From contig CM061228.1 in assembly GCA_030844895.1 (NCBI GenBank), forward strand, positions 38,823,463 through 38,887,462: a stretch of DNA of 64,000 bases, written 5' to 3'. The notes under the pieces were generated by a model. It was not told the origin of the DNA, did not search any database, and saw only the letters and a program-made list of their open reading frames with translations. Shown in pieces: positions 32,927 to 45,562 of this stretch. The position numbers and the translations under genes are program-made. This stretch comes from Ambrosia x helenae. Its lineage: Eukaryota; Streptophyta; Magnoliopsida; Asterales; Asteraceae. Positions within the stretch are counted from its first letter, which is position 1. The number at the start of each line of letters is the position of its first letter.

Positions 32927-33489
32927 CAATGGTTATAGTGAACTAGGACTGCATGTAGAGTCTAGTCTATAGCCGAGTATCACACACGTTAGACGGTCAC
33001 ACATAGTCACGAGTCGTGTCATTTGGTAAACATACTAACCTTGTCGGGGTGTCGGTGTCCTCATCACACAGTATCACGTTATCTATCTTTTGTTATTCCT
33101 ACCTTGGTTCTATCTTCTTCTTTGGGTTTGAAGTTGAAGGGACTATTCGCTTACATACTTGCTTACTCACACACTATCATGCGCTAGTACTTGTTATAGT
33201 ACACTCCTGAGTGACTGTTCACTTTGGGATTCTCGTGTGATAACAGTTTCTTTTAGGAATGTGTGTATCGGGTGATTTGAAGTTCTAGCTAGGAGCATGC
33301 CTAGAGGACCATGTAGAGTGATTTGTTATTTCGGGTGCACACGAAATCATAAATCGAAATGCATGAAAATCTTGGTGGACTTCATGTTCGGACTAATGGT
33401 CATGCTGGAACCACGTTCTAAATTCGTTTGGTCACTTGTAGCTCGATCTGTTAGTGGTTTTGAGTGTCTTGTCTCATCTGTGGCAGAAC

Positions 33490-34812
33490 ATGTCTGGTCG
33501 CGCTGGTGGATGTGCTGGTGGACGCCGTGGTGGCGGCGGGGGTCGCAATGGTGATGGACGAGGTGGTGGGAACATCACCATGACTCAGGCGGAGTTGGAG
33601 CACATGTTGCAGCAGCAGCTGAACGTTGCGTTGGCTGCTTTCCAGGCTGCTCAGCAGACCCTTGGAAATACCAATCAGATGCAGTCTGGGTGCACGTACA
33701 AGAAGTTCATGGACTGTAAGCCCCATATCTTCAATGGGACTGAAGGAGCAGTGGGACTACTTAGGTGGTTGGAGAAGATTGAATCGGTGTTTGCTATGTG
33801 TAACTGTCCCGACGCTGATCGCGTCAAGTATGCTTCTGCTACACTGGAGGGACATGCGTTGACCTGGTGGAACTCCACCACTACGAACATTGGTCTGGGT
33901 GAGGCCAATGCTATGCCGTGGTCCGAATTTGTTCAGATGTTGAGGGCAGAGTATTGCCCAAGAGACGAGATTATGAAGTTGGAGCATGAGTTTTGGAATC
34001 TGAAGATGGTTGGGTCGGAGATCGAGGAGTTTACTGCTAGGCACAACGAGTTGGCTGTGATGTGCCCCGGTTTGGCTACACCGGAGTACCGGAGGATTGA
34101 GCACTACGTTGCTGGGTTAGTGCCGGAGGTTGCTGGACTTGTTGCCGCTGCTGATCACACTACTATGTTGGCCACTGTTCGGGCAGCTCACAAGCTGACC
34201 AACATGAAGGTTGCTGAGGGCGTTCTACCTACGAGGGGTGCTACTGTGAAAGCCCCTGCGGACAACAAGCGCAAGTGGGATGGTACTGGAAAGAGTGCAA
34301 GTTCGGGTCAACCGCAGCAGCAGGTGAGGAAGACTGAGGCTTTGGGGTCGTCTTCGGGTCAGAGGCAAGACGGGTACACGGGGAAACTGCCGGAGTGCAA
34401 TCAATGTGGGTTCCATCATTACGGCAGCTGTGAGAAGTTTCGTTGCAACCGCTGTAAGCGTGTGGGCCATATTGCTAAAAACTGTAGAGTCAATCTACAG
34501 ACAGTTCCAGGCCAAGCAGTTGTCCCTGCCCCTATTCCTCAGGGGAACCAAGGGTGTTATAACTGTGGGGAGACTGGGCACTTCAAACGTGATTATCCTA
34601 AGCTGAACCAAGGGACTGCAGGTGGTGCAGGGAACGAAGGTGGCGGCCGAACTACTCGTGGTCATGTTTATGTCATTGGCGCTAGGGAGAACCAGGAGGA
34701 TCCTGATACTGTTACTGGTGAGTATTCTTTTCTTGATTCTCGTTATGCTCGTATTCATTCTCGTTCACATTGTTTGGCGATTCGTATTCATTGTGTGCAT
34801 TCAGTCTGGTAG
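33490..34812 (+). CDS. Gag polyprotein, copy 2
   Basis: Near-identical to the Gag at 28547-29869, with the same start, Retrotrans_gag core, altered second zinc knuckle (final Cys replaced by Tyr) and protease lead-in. I see two coding differences in the DNA: a silent GTC/GCC-type change near the Arg/Gly-rich start, and a Pro-to-Thr change in the linker after LTNMKVAEGVLP (around 34231). Unlike copy 1, this copy sits behind a complete LTR with promoter and PBS. The 33490-to-LTR c unit is therefore the one that could still be transcribed and reverse transcribed if pol is supplied. Confidence 0.87.
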   Translation: MSGRAGGCAGGRRGGGGGRNGDGRGGGNITMTQAELEHMLQQQLNVALAAFQAAQQTLGNTNQMQSGCTYKKFMDCKPHIFNGTEGAVGLLRWLEKIESVFAMCNCPDADRVKYASATLEGHALTWWNSTTTNIGLGEANAMPWSEFVQMLRAEYCPRDEIMKLEHEFWNLKMVGSEIEEFTARHNELAVMCPGLATPEYRRIEHYVAGLVPEVAGLVAAADHTTMLATVRAAHKLTNMKVAEGVLPTRGATVKAPADNKRKWDGTGKSASSGQPQQQVRKTEALGSSSGQRQDGYTGKLPECNQCGFHHYGSCEKFRCNRCKRVGHIAKNCRVNLQTVPGQAVVPAPIPQGNQGCYNCGETGHFKRDYPKLNQGTAGGAGNEGGGRTTRGHVYVIGARENQEDPDTVTGEYSFLDSRYARIHSRSHCLAIRIHCVHSVW

Positions 34813-35209
34813 TTGGTCATTGTTTTGCATTCATGGGTCTGATGTCGGTCCTTTGGAGATGCTACTTGGACGGTACCGGTGTGTCATTTATACCGATCAT
34901 AGTAGTCTCTAGTAGACCTTCGATCACGGGGAATTCATTGTTTTCTATTCACTTTGGGGAGGGCGGTTCCCCGGCATAGAGTATCTGTTGATATCATCTC
35001 TCGTTCGTGGTTATCATTTCGGTTGTCTTATGGTAAAATGTTACTTGGGTTGGGTCGACACTCATTACTGTCGAAGAGTGAATCTCGGGGCGAGATTCCT
35101 TTCAACAGGGGGATGATGTAACGACCGGGAATTTTTTTTTCTTTTGTCGCTTCGTTCTCTTTGACTTCGGGAAATTTTCGGGACGAAAATTCTTTCAACA
35201 GGGGGATGA
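34813..35209 (+). other. Second pol scar with duplicated polypurine-tract-like ends
   Basis: Copy of 29870-30265, including the YTDHSSL remnant and the two CAACAGGGGGATGATG motifs (around 35106-35120 and 35195-35209). It differs from copy 1 by a few bases near 34925-34950. Confidence 0.7.
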
Positions 35210-37854
35210 TGTGACACCCGGCATGTTTGGGTCAACACTTTATGAACACATAAGTCTACCTTAGCGAAAAACGTTTATTAAACATACTTGACGGGGTCAG
35301 TAGAGTCGGAGCACAGTCCGTATTGTCCAGGGTTCAATGATTCGGGAGATCATTGGGTTAGTCACACACACACACACACGATACGAGTCCCGTTGTTGGT
35401 GAATTACATAAACCGATTGAGTATGTATGGAGATTATGGGTCGTGTGGTGGATTATATACATAGGTGTGTTTAAATGATGTGTAGATAATTATCCATGCT
35501 TAAATATGATAAACATAGACTAAGGTTGCATGCTCATGTGTTAAGATGTGTTAGAATGCGTTAAACACGACAAACTGGAAAACTAGTTAAAAGGGGTTCT
35601 GGTTCGACCACTTCGAGTGGTCGAAGGAGGGACTTTGGTTGGTTCGACCCTTTGTAAAAGGGGCGAACCTGGGATGTGAAATTTAAAGAATTTCATTCGA
35701 CCAAGTCAGGGTACGTTCGACCCTGTGAAAGGGTCGAAGGAGGGCTCATTCGCCCATTAAAAAGGGGCGAATGTGGACATAGTATAAATACCACACTTTG
35801 TCATTTTTCACCATTTCACAAACCCTAACCGTCTCAAAACACTCTCTAGCAACTCTAAACATTGGGGAAGGAGTTTTTGCCCTTGTTTTCTATAATCTAA
35901 CCTACAAACATCTTCTACACAAAGATCAAAGGTGTGTTCTTCATTCTAAATCATTTTTTAAAGCATTTCAATTCGTTTTTATTAAACCCCAAGAGTCCAG
36001 ATCTGATACAAACATGTTTTCATGGATAAAAACCTTCCTAATGTCTTTCTAAACAAAACCTATTCATAAACAATGAGTTTTCATACAAACTAACATGTGT
36101 TAATGGTGTTTTGTGTGATGTTATGTATTGTTTGATGATTGATTGCTGTATAGATGTTATAACAATGATCTAGGACTGTTGTTGATGATGTTTTATGATT
36201 GAGATAGGTTACAATTGATTATTGATGATGTTTTATCCATTTTGGGGATTTTGGGTTAGATCTAGGGCTTGTTCATGATGATAGTGATAAGGATATGATT
36301 GGGGGATTTATTGTTCATGGTAATCTGAGTATATTAAGTTGATTATTGATTGATTTCATAAAGTTTCCTAATTAGGTAAAGATTGCATGCATGATGATGT
36401 GACATCTCCATAATTTACTATTTTGGGAAACTTGTAAAACGACTAGATTTTGGTGTAAAATCGGTAGGGTTTTGTAGGGATAAGTTATCCATGCTTGACT
36501 GCTGTGTTTGATGATGTTTCGAGTCGTTTCGAATGTGTTTGAAGCGTTTTTAGGGAAAATTGCACAACAGGGGCGAACCTGGCCTCCTTCGACCGGTCGA
36601 TGGTGCGAAGGAGGGACTCCAGGGTCGAACCTGGTTACTAAATGGTCGAACGTATTACAAATGGGCGAAGGAGGGAGAAAAGGCGCGAAGGTAGCCACAT
36701 TCGACCGTTTAAAGCCTCATTCGACCACTTAGAGCTACATTCGACCCTATGATTTCTAAAATGAGATTTTTGATGCAAACTAAGTGTTTTATGCTTGAAA
36801 CTTATGTGTTAAACTTATGTGCATGACTAATTGATGTAATGGGTCACCAACGGGATGTCGGGTCGGTCCGGGATGTCCGGTTAACGTTTAAACACACTTT
36901 TTAACACACGTAGTCAAGATCTGGACAATCGGGGACTAGTTAGCCTTCGGGTTAATAGTCATCACACTTACGTAAACCCATTGATAGGTTGTCATTAGTT
37001 GGGATTATCATACACGTGTTGGAATTCTAGTTATCAGAAGACGCACTCTAAGGTGAGTTTCACGGCCCCACTCTTTTACTGGTTTTACGATTTCGGGGGA
37101 GAAAACATGCTGTGTTCTTTAACGAGTGTCAAATGTGTTTTCCTAAAAGGCATGACAACTATGTTTTGGGTACTCATGTATTTACTACGTTTTTGGGAGT
37201 GTTCATTTGGGTTCAAGATATTCATTTATGTTCTGCATATATGGCCTATGTTGTGGCAGTTCGTTAGCCGTGGTGCGGTAGTTCGTTAGCCTCTATGTGG
37301 TAGTTCGTTAGCTATGTTATAGTAGTTCGTTGACCATGGGATGGTAGTTCGTTAGCTATGGTAAAGTAGTTCGTTGACCATGGGATGGTAGTTCGTTAAT
37401 TGCGGTGGGCGATAGTTCGTTTGGGAGGTTCGTTATGGAGTTCAAATATTTAACGAGTGTTTTCATCGGTCGGTAGAATCATGATGGTCTTTCAAAAGTT
37501 CGTGAAACGTTTTACTTAAAAACCTGTGAACTCACCGGCATTATTTGCTGACGTTTTTAGCATGTTTGTCTCAGGTCGCTAAGGTAGCAGCTGTCGATAG
37601 GCGCTCGGAGTCACACGGCGTCTAGGATTCATGTGCATCTCATTTAGTATTTTCAGACTTTCGTACTTTTGATTTCATGTTGTAATGAAGTTTTGCGCTT
37701 CCGCAGCGTTGGATCATTTATGAAAAACCTAATGGTTTGATTATGTCATTTTTACGTATCATATAGTGTTGTTTATTGTGACCGTTGACTTGGATCCTGG
37801 TGTGTCACGCGCCTCGCGGTAAAACCCCGCATGTGGAAATTTGAGAGTGTGACA
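35210..37854 (+). repeat. LTR c (right outer, complete)
   Basis: 2645 bp, almost identical to LTR b; about half a dozen substitutions seen, mostly in the last 250 bp. It is followed by the CATAC target duplication. Confidence 0.92.
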
Positions 37855-37859
37855 CATAC

Positions 37860-38133
37860 ACTAGTTTAATCATTGATCAATCCAAATCTCAAAATATATG
37901 TAACACAAGTTAATATACGAATCCAACATATGTTTAAACGTAAGTTAACACATGACATTTTATGTGAATAACACCATCTTATTATTATTTAACAACCAAA
38001 CATGTGATATCAAAGATCTAACTTGACATAATGAACCCATAACCATGTCCCAACAGATTACTACACACGTTGAGTTAATGGATTTCAACAAATCTATTAT
38101 ATATGTACAAACACACACAAACATTCGGCCACT

Positions 38134-38168
<35 letters not shown>

Positions 38169-40483
38169 ATGTATGTGTGATCAAAACTCAATCAATATTA
38201 TATACTCACATTCATTCGATATATATTTACATACAAGTGTGTGTTAATCAAAATCCAAGGCCATATATGTGTACATATATGCGACATATACAAATGTGTG
38301 TGAATGATAGAATCAAACAAACTAGATGCATACATTCTCATATACACATACACGGCCACACATACAGGTGTGTGTCTTGATTGAACTCTTCATGCCATAT
38401 ATATACGACATGTATACACACACCACGATATGTATACACAGATACACACATTCATATTACAAGCAAAAACACTCTAATCCATGAGTTATACTAGAATAGA
38501 ACATTTGCCCCCTACACATTCACCTTACACATGTTGACCATCCCATATGACCTTGTTCTTTCCCTAGGTTTCGGCCCACATGTTCCCAAGGCAAAGGCAT
38601 GTGTATGCTAGTCACTGGGTCAACTTCTTAAACCAAAATAGAAAGCCATTTTTTGCACTCATAAGATCATGCATGTTGACCTTCTCATAGTGTTAACCTA
38701 CCAAAAGCGACAACTCTCCCTTCCCTTCTTCAATAAAAACCAGCCCAAAGGTTTAGAAGATCACAGACACCTTACATATACAACAAACACACAACACTCC
38801 TACAACCCTTGTTCCTTTGATCTTGACCGAACCCAAACACCATACCCGAATCATTTTCGATCGCAATCAACTGTCCTCGGCCACATTCGAGCATGTATTA
38901 AGTATTAGAAGCTAAAGAGTGGAAGGACAATTCAATAAATCGACTCATTTCGCTTGTTTCCTAAAGTTCTAACCTAGTGGTATATTAACTAACTAAACTA
39001 CTTCAGTACCTAACTTCTAGTAGATATAATGCTCACCCGACCCACCCCCAAGCTCGCACACACTCATTTCACAAGCACAAGGTGTTAAATATCGATCAAA
39101 ACACTCAAAAATCGTAACAAGCACATAATACATACACTTGCATATATATATATATATATATATATATAGATATATGCACACATAGTATATATACACACGA
39201 ATGAAAACATATATATAGACACATACATACTCACACACATACACATGAGTGTAAGCGTGCGTGCATAAAACCAAACAAGACATATGTGTAAGCCATATAT
39301 GTCGTTTTTGAACTCAAAACATAATGAATGTAAAATGGTGATTTTAAGGAAAACATGTTAAAAGCTGTAAAACATACGTTAAACTGGCTTTAACACAAGA
39401 AATAGGAACACATGTATTAATGGCATTTTTTCACACAAAACGTTCTAAAGACATATGTTAATTTACCATGTTGTGTACAAATCTTTAACATATGTATCAT
39501 CTGGTAACATGTGGTAAACCAAGACACCGGTTTTGACACAATTGATTATTCTATGGCTATAAACAACAAGAGTTTTCAAGATAAACAAGATTAAACTGTA
39601 CATCTTTTTCAAAAGTACAAACAATAATACGTAATAATCGTCACGTGTATGGACAACCCTACAATACATATAGTCCAAATACATACTAATTGGGTGAACA
39701 ACTAGCGTGGTAAATAATCCAGTACATAGACTTAAGTTGTCCTTATTAATCTAGGGCACCTTCGTACGAACACTACCACCTCAGATTCAGTCCCATATTA
39801 GCAGTTAGACATCAGTTGAGTTTTCACAGCCCCTTTTTTACTGTTTTCATTCTTTTTTTTTTTGGGGGGGGGGGGATGCGTACAAGTTCATTTACAATTT
39901 CACTATTATGTGAACATGAGACAATAAGGTTCAGATTACTCATAAGCGCTCGTGTCATACATTTCATTGTAACCATTAGCTATGGACTTAGCTATGAAAC
40001 ACCGGAGTAGATCTATTGGTTGACACCTCCATTCTTGGTTAGTCGCTCTAACCATATTATAGTCATCAAGAGAGCGCTTGTATTTCACATTTATTCATTG
40101 TCTTTAGTGTATAATGGGCGAGGCAGAACACGACAAGGTTTCGTTACGGGCTCATGCCAGTCACGTAACAATCAATGTCATAGCTAGGCAATGGTTCAGT
40201 CTTCCATGGTTTTAAAAACCAGTGAACTCTCCAACTTTATTGTTGACACATTTTATTTGCATGTTTTTTAGGCAATTAATCATAGAGCATGGAACTTGGG
40301 GAATTACGCATAGGCATCTGGGGATATTTGAACCGGTCTTTTAAGACAATTTTTTCTTTTGAATTGTTAAACATTGTTGTCTTTTAATATATCGGAATTT
40401 ATGAATTTGATGCTTGCGTGACTCTTGTGCTTAAAAACCTTTCGAAGTTACATCCCGTGTTTCCGCGTAGGTGGGGTATGACA
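37860..40483 (+). repeat. Right part of the old element's 5' LTR
   Basis: Resumes after the CATAC duplication and ends GGGGTATGACA directly before a PBS. It holds TA, TG and CA microsatellites (38120-38180, 38330-38460, 39140-39245), TC-rich promoter-like sequence near 38700-38760, and a G run at 39865-39875. No gene is supported; frames at 38045-38380 and 38669-38908 follow low-complexity sequence. Confidence 0.6.
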
Positions 40484-40486
40484 GAT

Positions 40487-40498
40487 TGGTATCTGAGC
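40487..40498 (+). other. Primer-binding site of the old element, one base changed
   Basis: TGGTATCTGAGC, the initiator tRNA-Met type with A-to-T at position 8, three bases after the LTR end. Confidence 0.8.
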
Positions 40499-40705
40499 AC
40501 GAGGTTATAGCGAAGTAAGATTCTTTTCGAGTCAAACTATAACTTAAACAAAACAAGTTTTCGAAACATTTTCATGAGATGGAAAATATCATTCATCTCG
40601 ATGCGCTCCGCAAGTTCCATGCCATACACATCATACACGTTAGTAAGTCTAGTATTTAAGTTGCGTGATTACTTACACGCACGTGTGCTATTGATTTACA
40701 GGATC

Positions 40706-42948
40706 ATGGCACCACACATTGACCTTGTTATCTTATCCGACACCGAGGAGGAGGTCCACGTCGTGCTCGATAGCTTTCATGATCACCAGGATGATGAGCC
40801 CAACTATCCCGTATGCGATCTAGAGGAAGATGCACAGGAGGATGTCACACAGAGGGATCACCCAGTCTCTGACGATGATGACGACATGCCAACTGGAGAG
40901 GCGCAGGTTGTGCTGATCCTTTACCTCCAGAGGCCCCGCGCGTGGTAGTAGTACCAGCCGTGCCACGTGTGTCTTCATACCGCACATACCGCCCGATTCT
41001 CAGTGGGGTACGCATGATGTACACCCCTGAAGAAACGAGCTCACCTCCACCTGCTCAAGTTGCTTTAGTGGTACCAGCACCATCAGATTCAGAGCCACCC
41101 AAGAAGAAACTGCTGAGGAGATCACAGGTTCGCAAGAGGACTTACGTGCCTACTATTGACGGATTTCTCGCATTTAGTGACGAGGAGTCAGATGATGAGG
41201 TTCCCTCTACGTTTGAGGTTGGTGGACCATCACAGCCGCCCTCTGCCGCCCCTTTGCCCATTGGATTTGAGCCGGTCTTGGTTCGTCACACTCTTTACTC
41301 CGTGAGGGATATGGTCGGACGCCATGACACTTAGCTACGAGCCCTTTGTGAGAGGATTAGGGAGCTAGAGGATGACCTCTATCGGGGGGGGGGGGGGTAG
41401 GGACCATGTATTGGGCACCATAGCAGACTTGACGGCGCGTATGCATGAGGTAGAGTAGGAGCGTGTAGATGTAGAGAGCAGAGTTGCAGCTTTAGAGCAG
41501 CGGTTGGAGGATCTGGAGCAGAGATTGATAGCAACTGTTGGTATTTTTGCTGCCGCATTCCCACTCCAAACCCCGTAGGATTATCAATATTGTACTTTAT
41601 TTATGGTGTTTTGAGAACTTGTAAGGCGTAATGCCTATTTTATTTTGTATTCAGACAAAACCATGTGACAAGTATGTCAAAAACTATGAAGTGAAATTAT
41701 GATATTATGATTTTCTTATGTTTGTGGGTTCCATGTTATTGATTTTTGTAATTATAGTTGTTATGATTGTTTATTTAAGCACATGCCGACAATATTATAC
41801 AGTAATATGTGTCTTATTATTTTAATCAGATGTATTAGAAGAACTTGCCACCCAAAAAGACTACTTGATCAACCTTAACAGATGACGCTTTTCCAACCAC
41901 CTCAGCGAACTTAGTGCAGGTCATTGCACAAGCCATTGCACAACATGAAGTGAACTGCGCCAATTCTAGAGGGGGTTCGAGTCCTGCAGGCCGATGCCAG
42001 AACCAGGAACCCGAGTTTGGTATAGCTTTCATCTTTTCTCCCTTGGTTATGTCTTGTGCCAATTATTTTAGCTAATAATCCTTTCATAATGATGCTGTAG
42101 AAGTAGAAAACACCGTGTGTGTGTGTTCTAAAAAGCTTTCATGGCATGCAAGCCATGGAACTTCCGCGGATCAAAAGGAGCAGTAGGGATTGTTCGCTGG
42201 ACTGAGAAGATAGAATCTGCACTTGATATTAGTGGTTGTGTAGAAGACCAGAAAGTCAAGTACGTCACCTGTACCTTTCAGGACAAGGCTTTGACCTGGT
42301 GGAACCTACAAGTGCAAACCTTGGGGTGATATGTTGCTAACAATCTCTCCTGGGCTAAACTAAAGGTGTTGCTAATGCAAAAGTACTGTCTCTGCATTGA
42401 GTTACAGAAGCTGGAGACCGAATTCTAGAATTTATCCATGAGTGGTGCTGATGTTATAACTTATCCCACCCGATCCCATGAGCTTTCCTGACTGGTCTCA
42501 TACATGGTTACTCCTGAGTACAAGCGGGTCGAGATGTACATCTGGGGACTCTCACCCAATATCTGAGGCATGGTTACTACTGCTGCACCGACATCGATCC
42601 AGAGTGCTGTCACCCTAGCACACAGTCTTATCGATGACGCAATTTGTGGGCACATTGTCACAGAAGGAACTAGAGAAATGTGGAAGTTCTGGTGAGAAGA
42701 GGAAGTGATAAAGTTTCAAGAAGGGTAAGAGTTCTGGGAATCAGCCTGCCAAGAAGCCAGAAATGGTGATAGCATTTGTTTCCACTACAGCTGAGGCTCA
42801 TGAGCCGTACAATGGACCCCATCCCCTCTATGACAAATTCCAATATCATCACGTGGGGTCCTATGACAGCATCAAGTGTGACAAATGCAAGAGGATGGAT
42901 CATCCCACTGTCCAGTGCAGAGCTAAGGTTGTGGACAACCCCAATTGA
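40706..42948 (+). pseudogene. Degenerate Gag of the old Tekay-like element
   Basis: The frame starts at ATG 40706 (MAPHIDLVILSDTEEE), acidic, with a stop and shift at about 40942. A Pro/Ser-rich stretch with a basic KKKLLRRSQVRKR patch follows (about 41095-41145). After several breaks and a G run (41386-41397) the Retrotrans_gag core is seen at 42141-42329 (FRGSKGAVGIVRWTEKIES, DKALTWWN). A knuckle-like CDKCKRMDHPTVQC is at about 42877-42918, with Asp where Gly is usual before His. Many stops separate the pieces. Confidence 0.75.
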
Positions 42949-43027
42949 AAACAAGGTTGCTTTGAATGCGGTGCTACCAACCACTACAACCCAAAGCTTA
43001 AGGTCAAGCTCGTGGGAGAGCTTTTGT

Positions 43028-45142
43028 CATGGGTGCTGATGAGGATCGTGAGGAACCGAATGTGGTTACCGGTACATTTCTTGTTAACAACCATTATGCT
43101 TCTGTGCTTTTCGATACTGGTGTCGATTTAAGTTTTGTGTCAACTAATTTCAAATGATTGCTTGGATTAGAAACTAGCAGGTTGCACACACCCTATACCA
43201 TAGAATTGTCCAATGGTAAGTCGATCACATCTAAGGAAGTTGTTCGAGATTGTGATTTAAATATCGACGAGCACACGTTCTGTATCGATCTACTGTTGAT
43301 TTAACTAGGTAGTTTTGACATCGTTGTTGGTATGGATTGGTTGTCCAGGAACCGCGCTGAGATTGTTTTCCATGAGAAATTGGTTCAAATCCCCTTTTCC
43401 AATGGCGAAACTCTTTTAATCAGAGGAGATCATGGTGGATCCGTACTTTGAATCATTTCTTTCTTGAAGGCGCAAAAGTGTTTGCGGAAGGGTTGTGTCG
43501 CGTTTTGGGACACATTGTCGAGAATAAGACTAAGGATCGGAATCTCAAAGACATACCAGTGGTGTGGGACTATCTAGAAGTCTTTCCCGAAGACTTACCA
43601 GGGTTTCTGCCACCAAGACAAATCGAGTTTCACATTGACTTAGTCTCAGGAGCTGCTCCGATAGCTTGTACTCCATATCGCTTGGCACAGTTAGAGATGC
43701 AGGAATTGTATAACCAGTTGCAGGAACTGTTAGACAAACGATTCATTCGACTAATCTTTTCCCTGTGGGGAGCCGCAGTCCTGTTCGTGAAGAAGAAGGA
43801 TGGTAGTTTTCGATTGTGCATCGATTATCGAGATATGAACAAGCTGACCATCAAGAACAAGTATCCCCTGCCAAGGATTTATGACCTGTTTGATCAATTG
43901 CAAGGTTCCAGTTACTACTTGAAGATCGATTTGAGATCGGGATACCATTAGTTCTGTGTTCAAGAGGAGGATATACCGAAGACTGCATTCAAAACTCATT
44001 ATGAACATTATGAGTTCCTAGTTATACCTTTTGGTTTAATCAATGCACCGCTGTGTTTTATAGATTTGATGAATCACGTCTGACAGCCCTATTTGTAGAA
44101 ATTTGCGATCGTTTTTATCGATAACATCTTGATATACTCGGTAACAAAGGGTGAGCACAAACATCATCTCAAGTTGATACTAAAATTGATCAAGAACAAG
44201 AAGTTGTTTGCCAAGTTCTCGAAATGCGAGTTTTAGATTCGAGAGGTTCACTTCCTTGGTCACGTTGGGAATGAGAAGGGCATATAGGTCGACCCAACCA
44301 GGATTGAGGCGATTAAGGATAGGGAAGCGCCTACAACTCCGACTGTAGTATGTCAATTTCTGGTTTGGCTGCTTATTACCGTCGGTTCATTGAGAATTTT
44401 TTGAAGCTTGCTCAACCCCTCACAGTTTTGACACAGAAGGATAGGAAGTTTGATTGGGGAATTAAACATGAGGAGGCATTTCAGACCCTGAAGCATCAGC
44501 TATGTAGGGCACCGAATCTTTCACTTCCAGATGGTACGGTTGATTTTGTGGTTTATTGCGACGCTTCACACCAAGGACTTGGGTGTGTACTAATGCAGAG
44601 GAATAAGGTTATTACCTTTGCTTCTCGTCAACTCAAGATTCACGAGAAGAATTACACAACGCATGACTTAGAGCTAGTTGCGGTAATCTTCGCCCTCAAG
44701 ATCCGGAGGCATTATTTATATGGATGTAAGTGCACTGTTTTCACATATCACAAGAGCCCGCAAAACATATTCAACCAGAAGGATCTGAACATGAGGTAGC
44801 GCAGATGAGTGGAACTGCTGAACGATTATGAGTGTGACATCAAATACTAACCGGGTAAGCCAATGTCATGGCTGATGCCTTAAGCCAGAAGGAACGTGTC
44901 AAAAACCTTGCGTGTTCGCACGCTAGGTTTAACAATTCACACCAATCTCACAACTTGCATTCGCGAAGCTCAACAGGAAGCACTCAATGGTGAAGATTTG
45001 AAGGATGAATCCTTGTTCAAAATGGTCGCGCTCTTGAAGCTAAGTCTGATGGAATGCTGTATTTCGCGAATCGGATTTGGGTACCATGTTTTGGAGATCT
45101 ACGAGAATTGGTTCTTGGTGGGTTGGTTAAGAAATGTGCACT
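43028..45142 (+). pseudogene. Degenerate Pol (PR-RT-RNase H, integrase mostly lost)
   Basis: Protease (43028-43440): EEPNVVTGTFLVNNHY leads to LFDTGVDLSFVS, where DTGA has become DTGV. RT (43448-44345): RQIEFHIDLVSGAAPIA, KKKDGSFRLCIDYRDMNKLT, YYLKIDLRSGYH, then a stop. The catalytic box reads FIDNILIYS at about 44112-44138, with Asn replacing the second catalytic Asp. RNase H (44350-44799): AAYYRRFIENF, VVYCDASHQGLGCVLMQ and HDLELVAVIFALK are kept, but TDHKSL reads TYHKSP. 44896-45142 corresponds to the linker before the integrase zinc finger, where the element ends. At least eight stops or frameshifts. Canonical Ty3/gypsy pol order with the two altered residues marks a long-dead copy. Confidence 0.88.
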
Positions 45143-45536
45143 AAGATGTTTTACACAAATAACAAAGAAACAAGAAATAATGACATATTAATTGTATTTT
45201 TTTCATGAATACTAAGACATGTTATTGAAGGTTATATATAATGACATATATATTGCAGACGTTATATTTTCTTTTGACCAGGTAAACTCGATTCATTCCA
45301 TCAACAAAATAGTTTGTACCGAAACAACAGACGACAACATATAATCGTTCTACATATATATATAGTGGCAACAATATAATATTGTAGGAAAAGTATAACA
45401 GTTCATTCTTAAATTGTTGCGGTGGACTGGTGGTGCGATGATGGGGTGTTGGTTTGATGGTAGGGTGATGGTGCTAAAATGATCGGTGGTGGTAAAGATG
45501 GAAGGGAGTTGCAGGTATTAGGGTTTTATTGTTATA
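45143..45536. other. Intergenic, no gene recognised
   Basis: AT-rich, then GGTGGT-rich (45420-45500). It marks the unexplained truncation point of the old gypsy element. Confidence 0.5.
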
Positions 45537-45562
45537 CTAGTGGGTAACCCGCGCGTTGCGGC
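45537..45562 (-). mobile_element. Probable Helitron 3' terminus
   Basis: Read on the minus strand, a GC hairpin (GCCGCAACGCGCGGG) is followed by TTACCCACTAG and then T. This fits Helitron 3' ends: a short hairpin about 10 bases before CTRR, inserted next to T. The element would extend rightward from here; I could not find its 5' TC end. Confidence 0.4.

Larger units (their letters stand above)
27291..37854 (+). mobile_element. Tandem LTR-gag-LTR-gag-LTR array of a gag-only gypsy-type element
   Basis: Three copies of one LTR (27291-28022 truncated, 30266-32911, 35210-37854) alternate with two nearly identical internal regions. A single 5-bp duplication CATAC lies outside the whole array (27286-27290 and 37855-37859). 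This is the structure expected from unequal recombination between the LTRs of one insertion. LTRs b and c differ by only a handful of bases by eye and the two internal regions are similarly close, so the duplication is recent. Each internal region encodes one long Gag and only scraps of pol, making the family non-autonomous. An assembly duplication is the main alternative. Confidence 0.9.
27015..45142 (+). mobile_element. Old, 3'-truncated Ty3/gypsy (Tekay-like) element, split by a nested array
   Basis: The 5' LTR appears to start TGTGACACCGGCG at 27015 and to end GGGGTATGACA at 40483. It is interrupted by a 10.6-kb insertion with its own TSD; without that the LTR is about 2.9 kb. A tRNA-Met PBS, gag, protease, RT, RNase H and the start of the integrase region follow in order. 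Sequence identity stops at about 45142, so most of integrase and the 3' LTR are missing. Stops and frameshifts occur throughout. The LTR start is inferred from TG plus the typical first bases; there is no second LTR to confirm it. Confidence 0.7.

Noticed and set aside
38045..38380. Frame over TA/TG/CA microsatellites, and similar at 39017-39283
   Set aside because: Translation of dinucleotide repeats.
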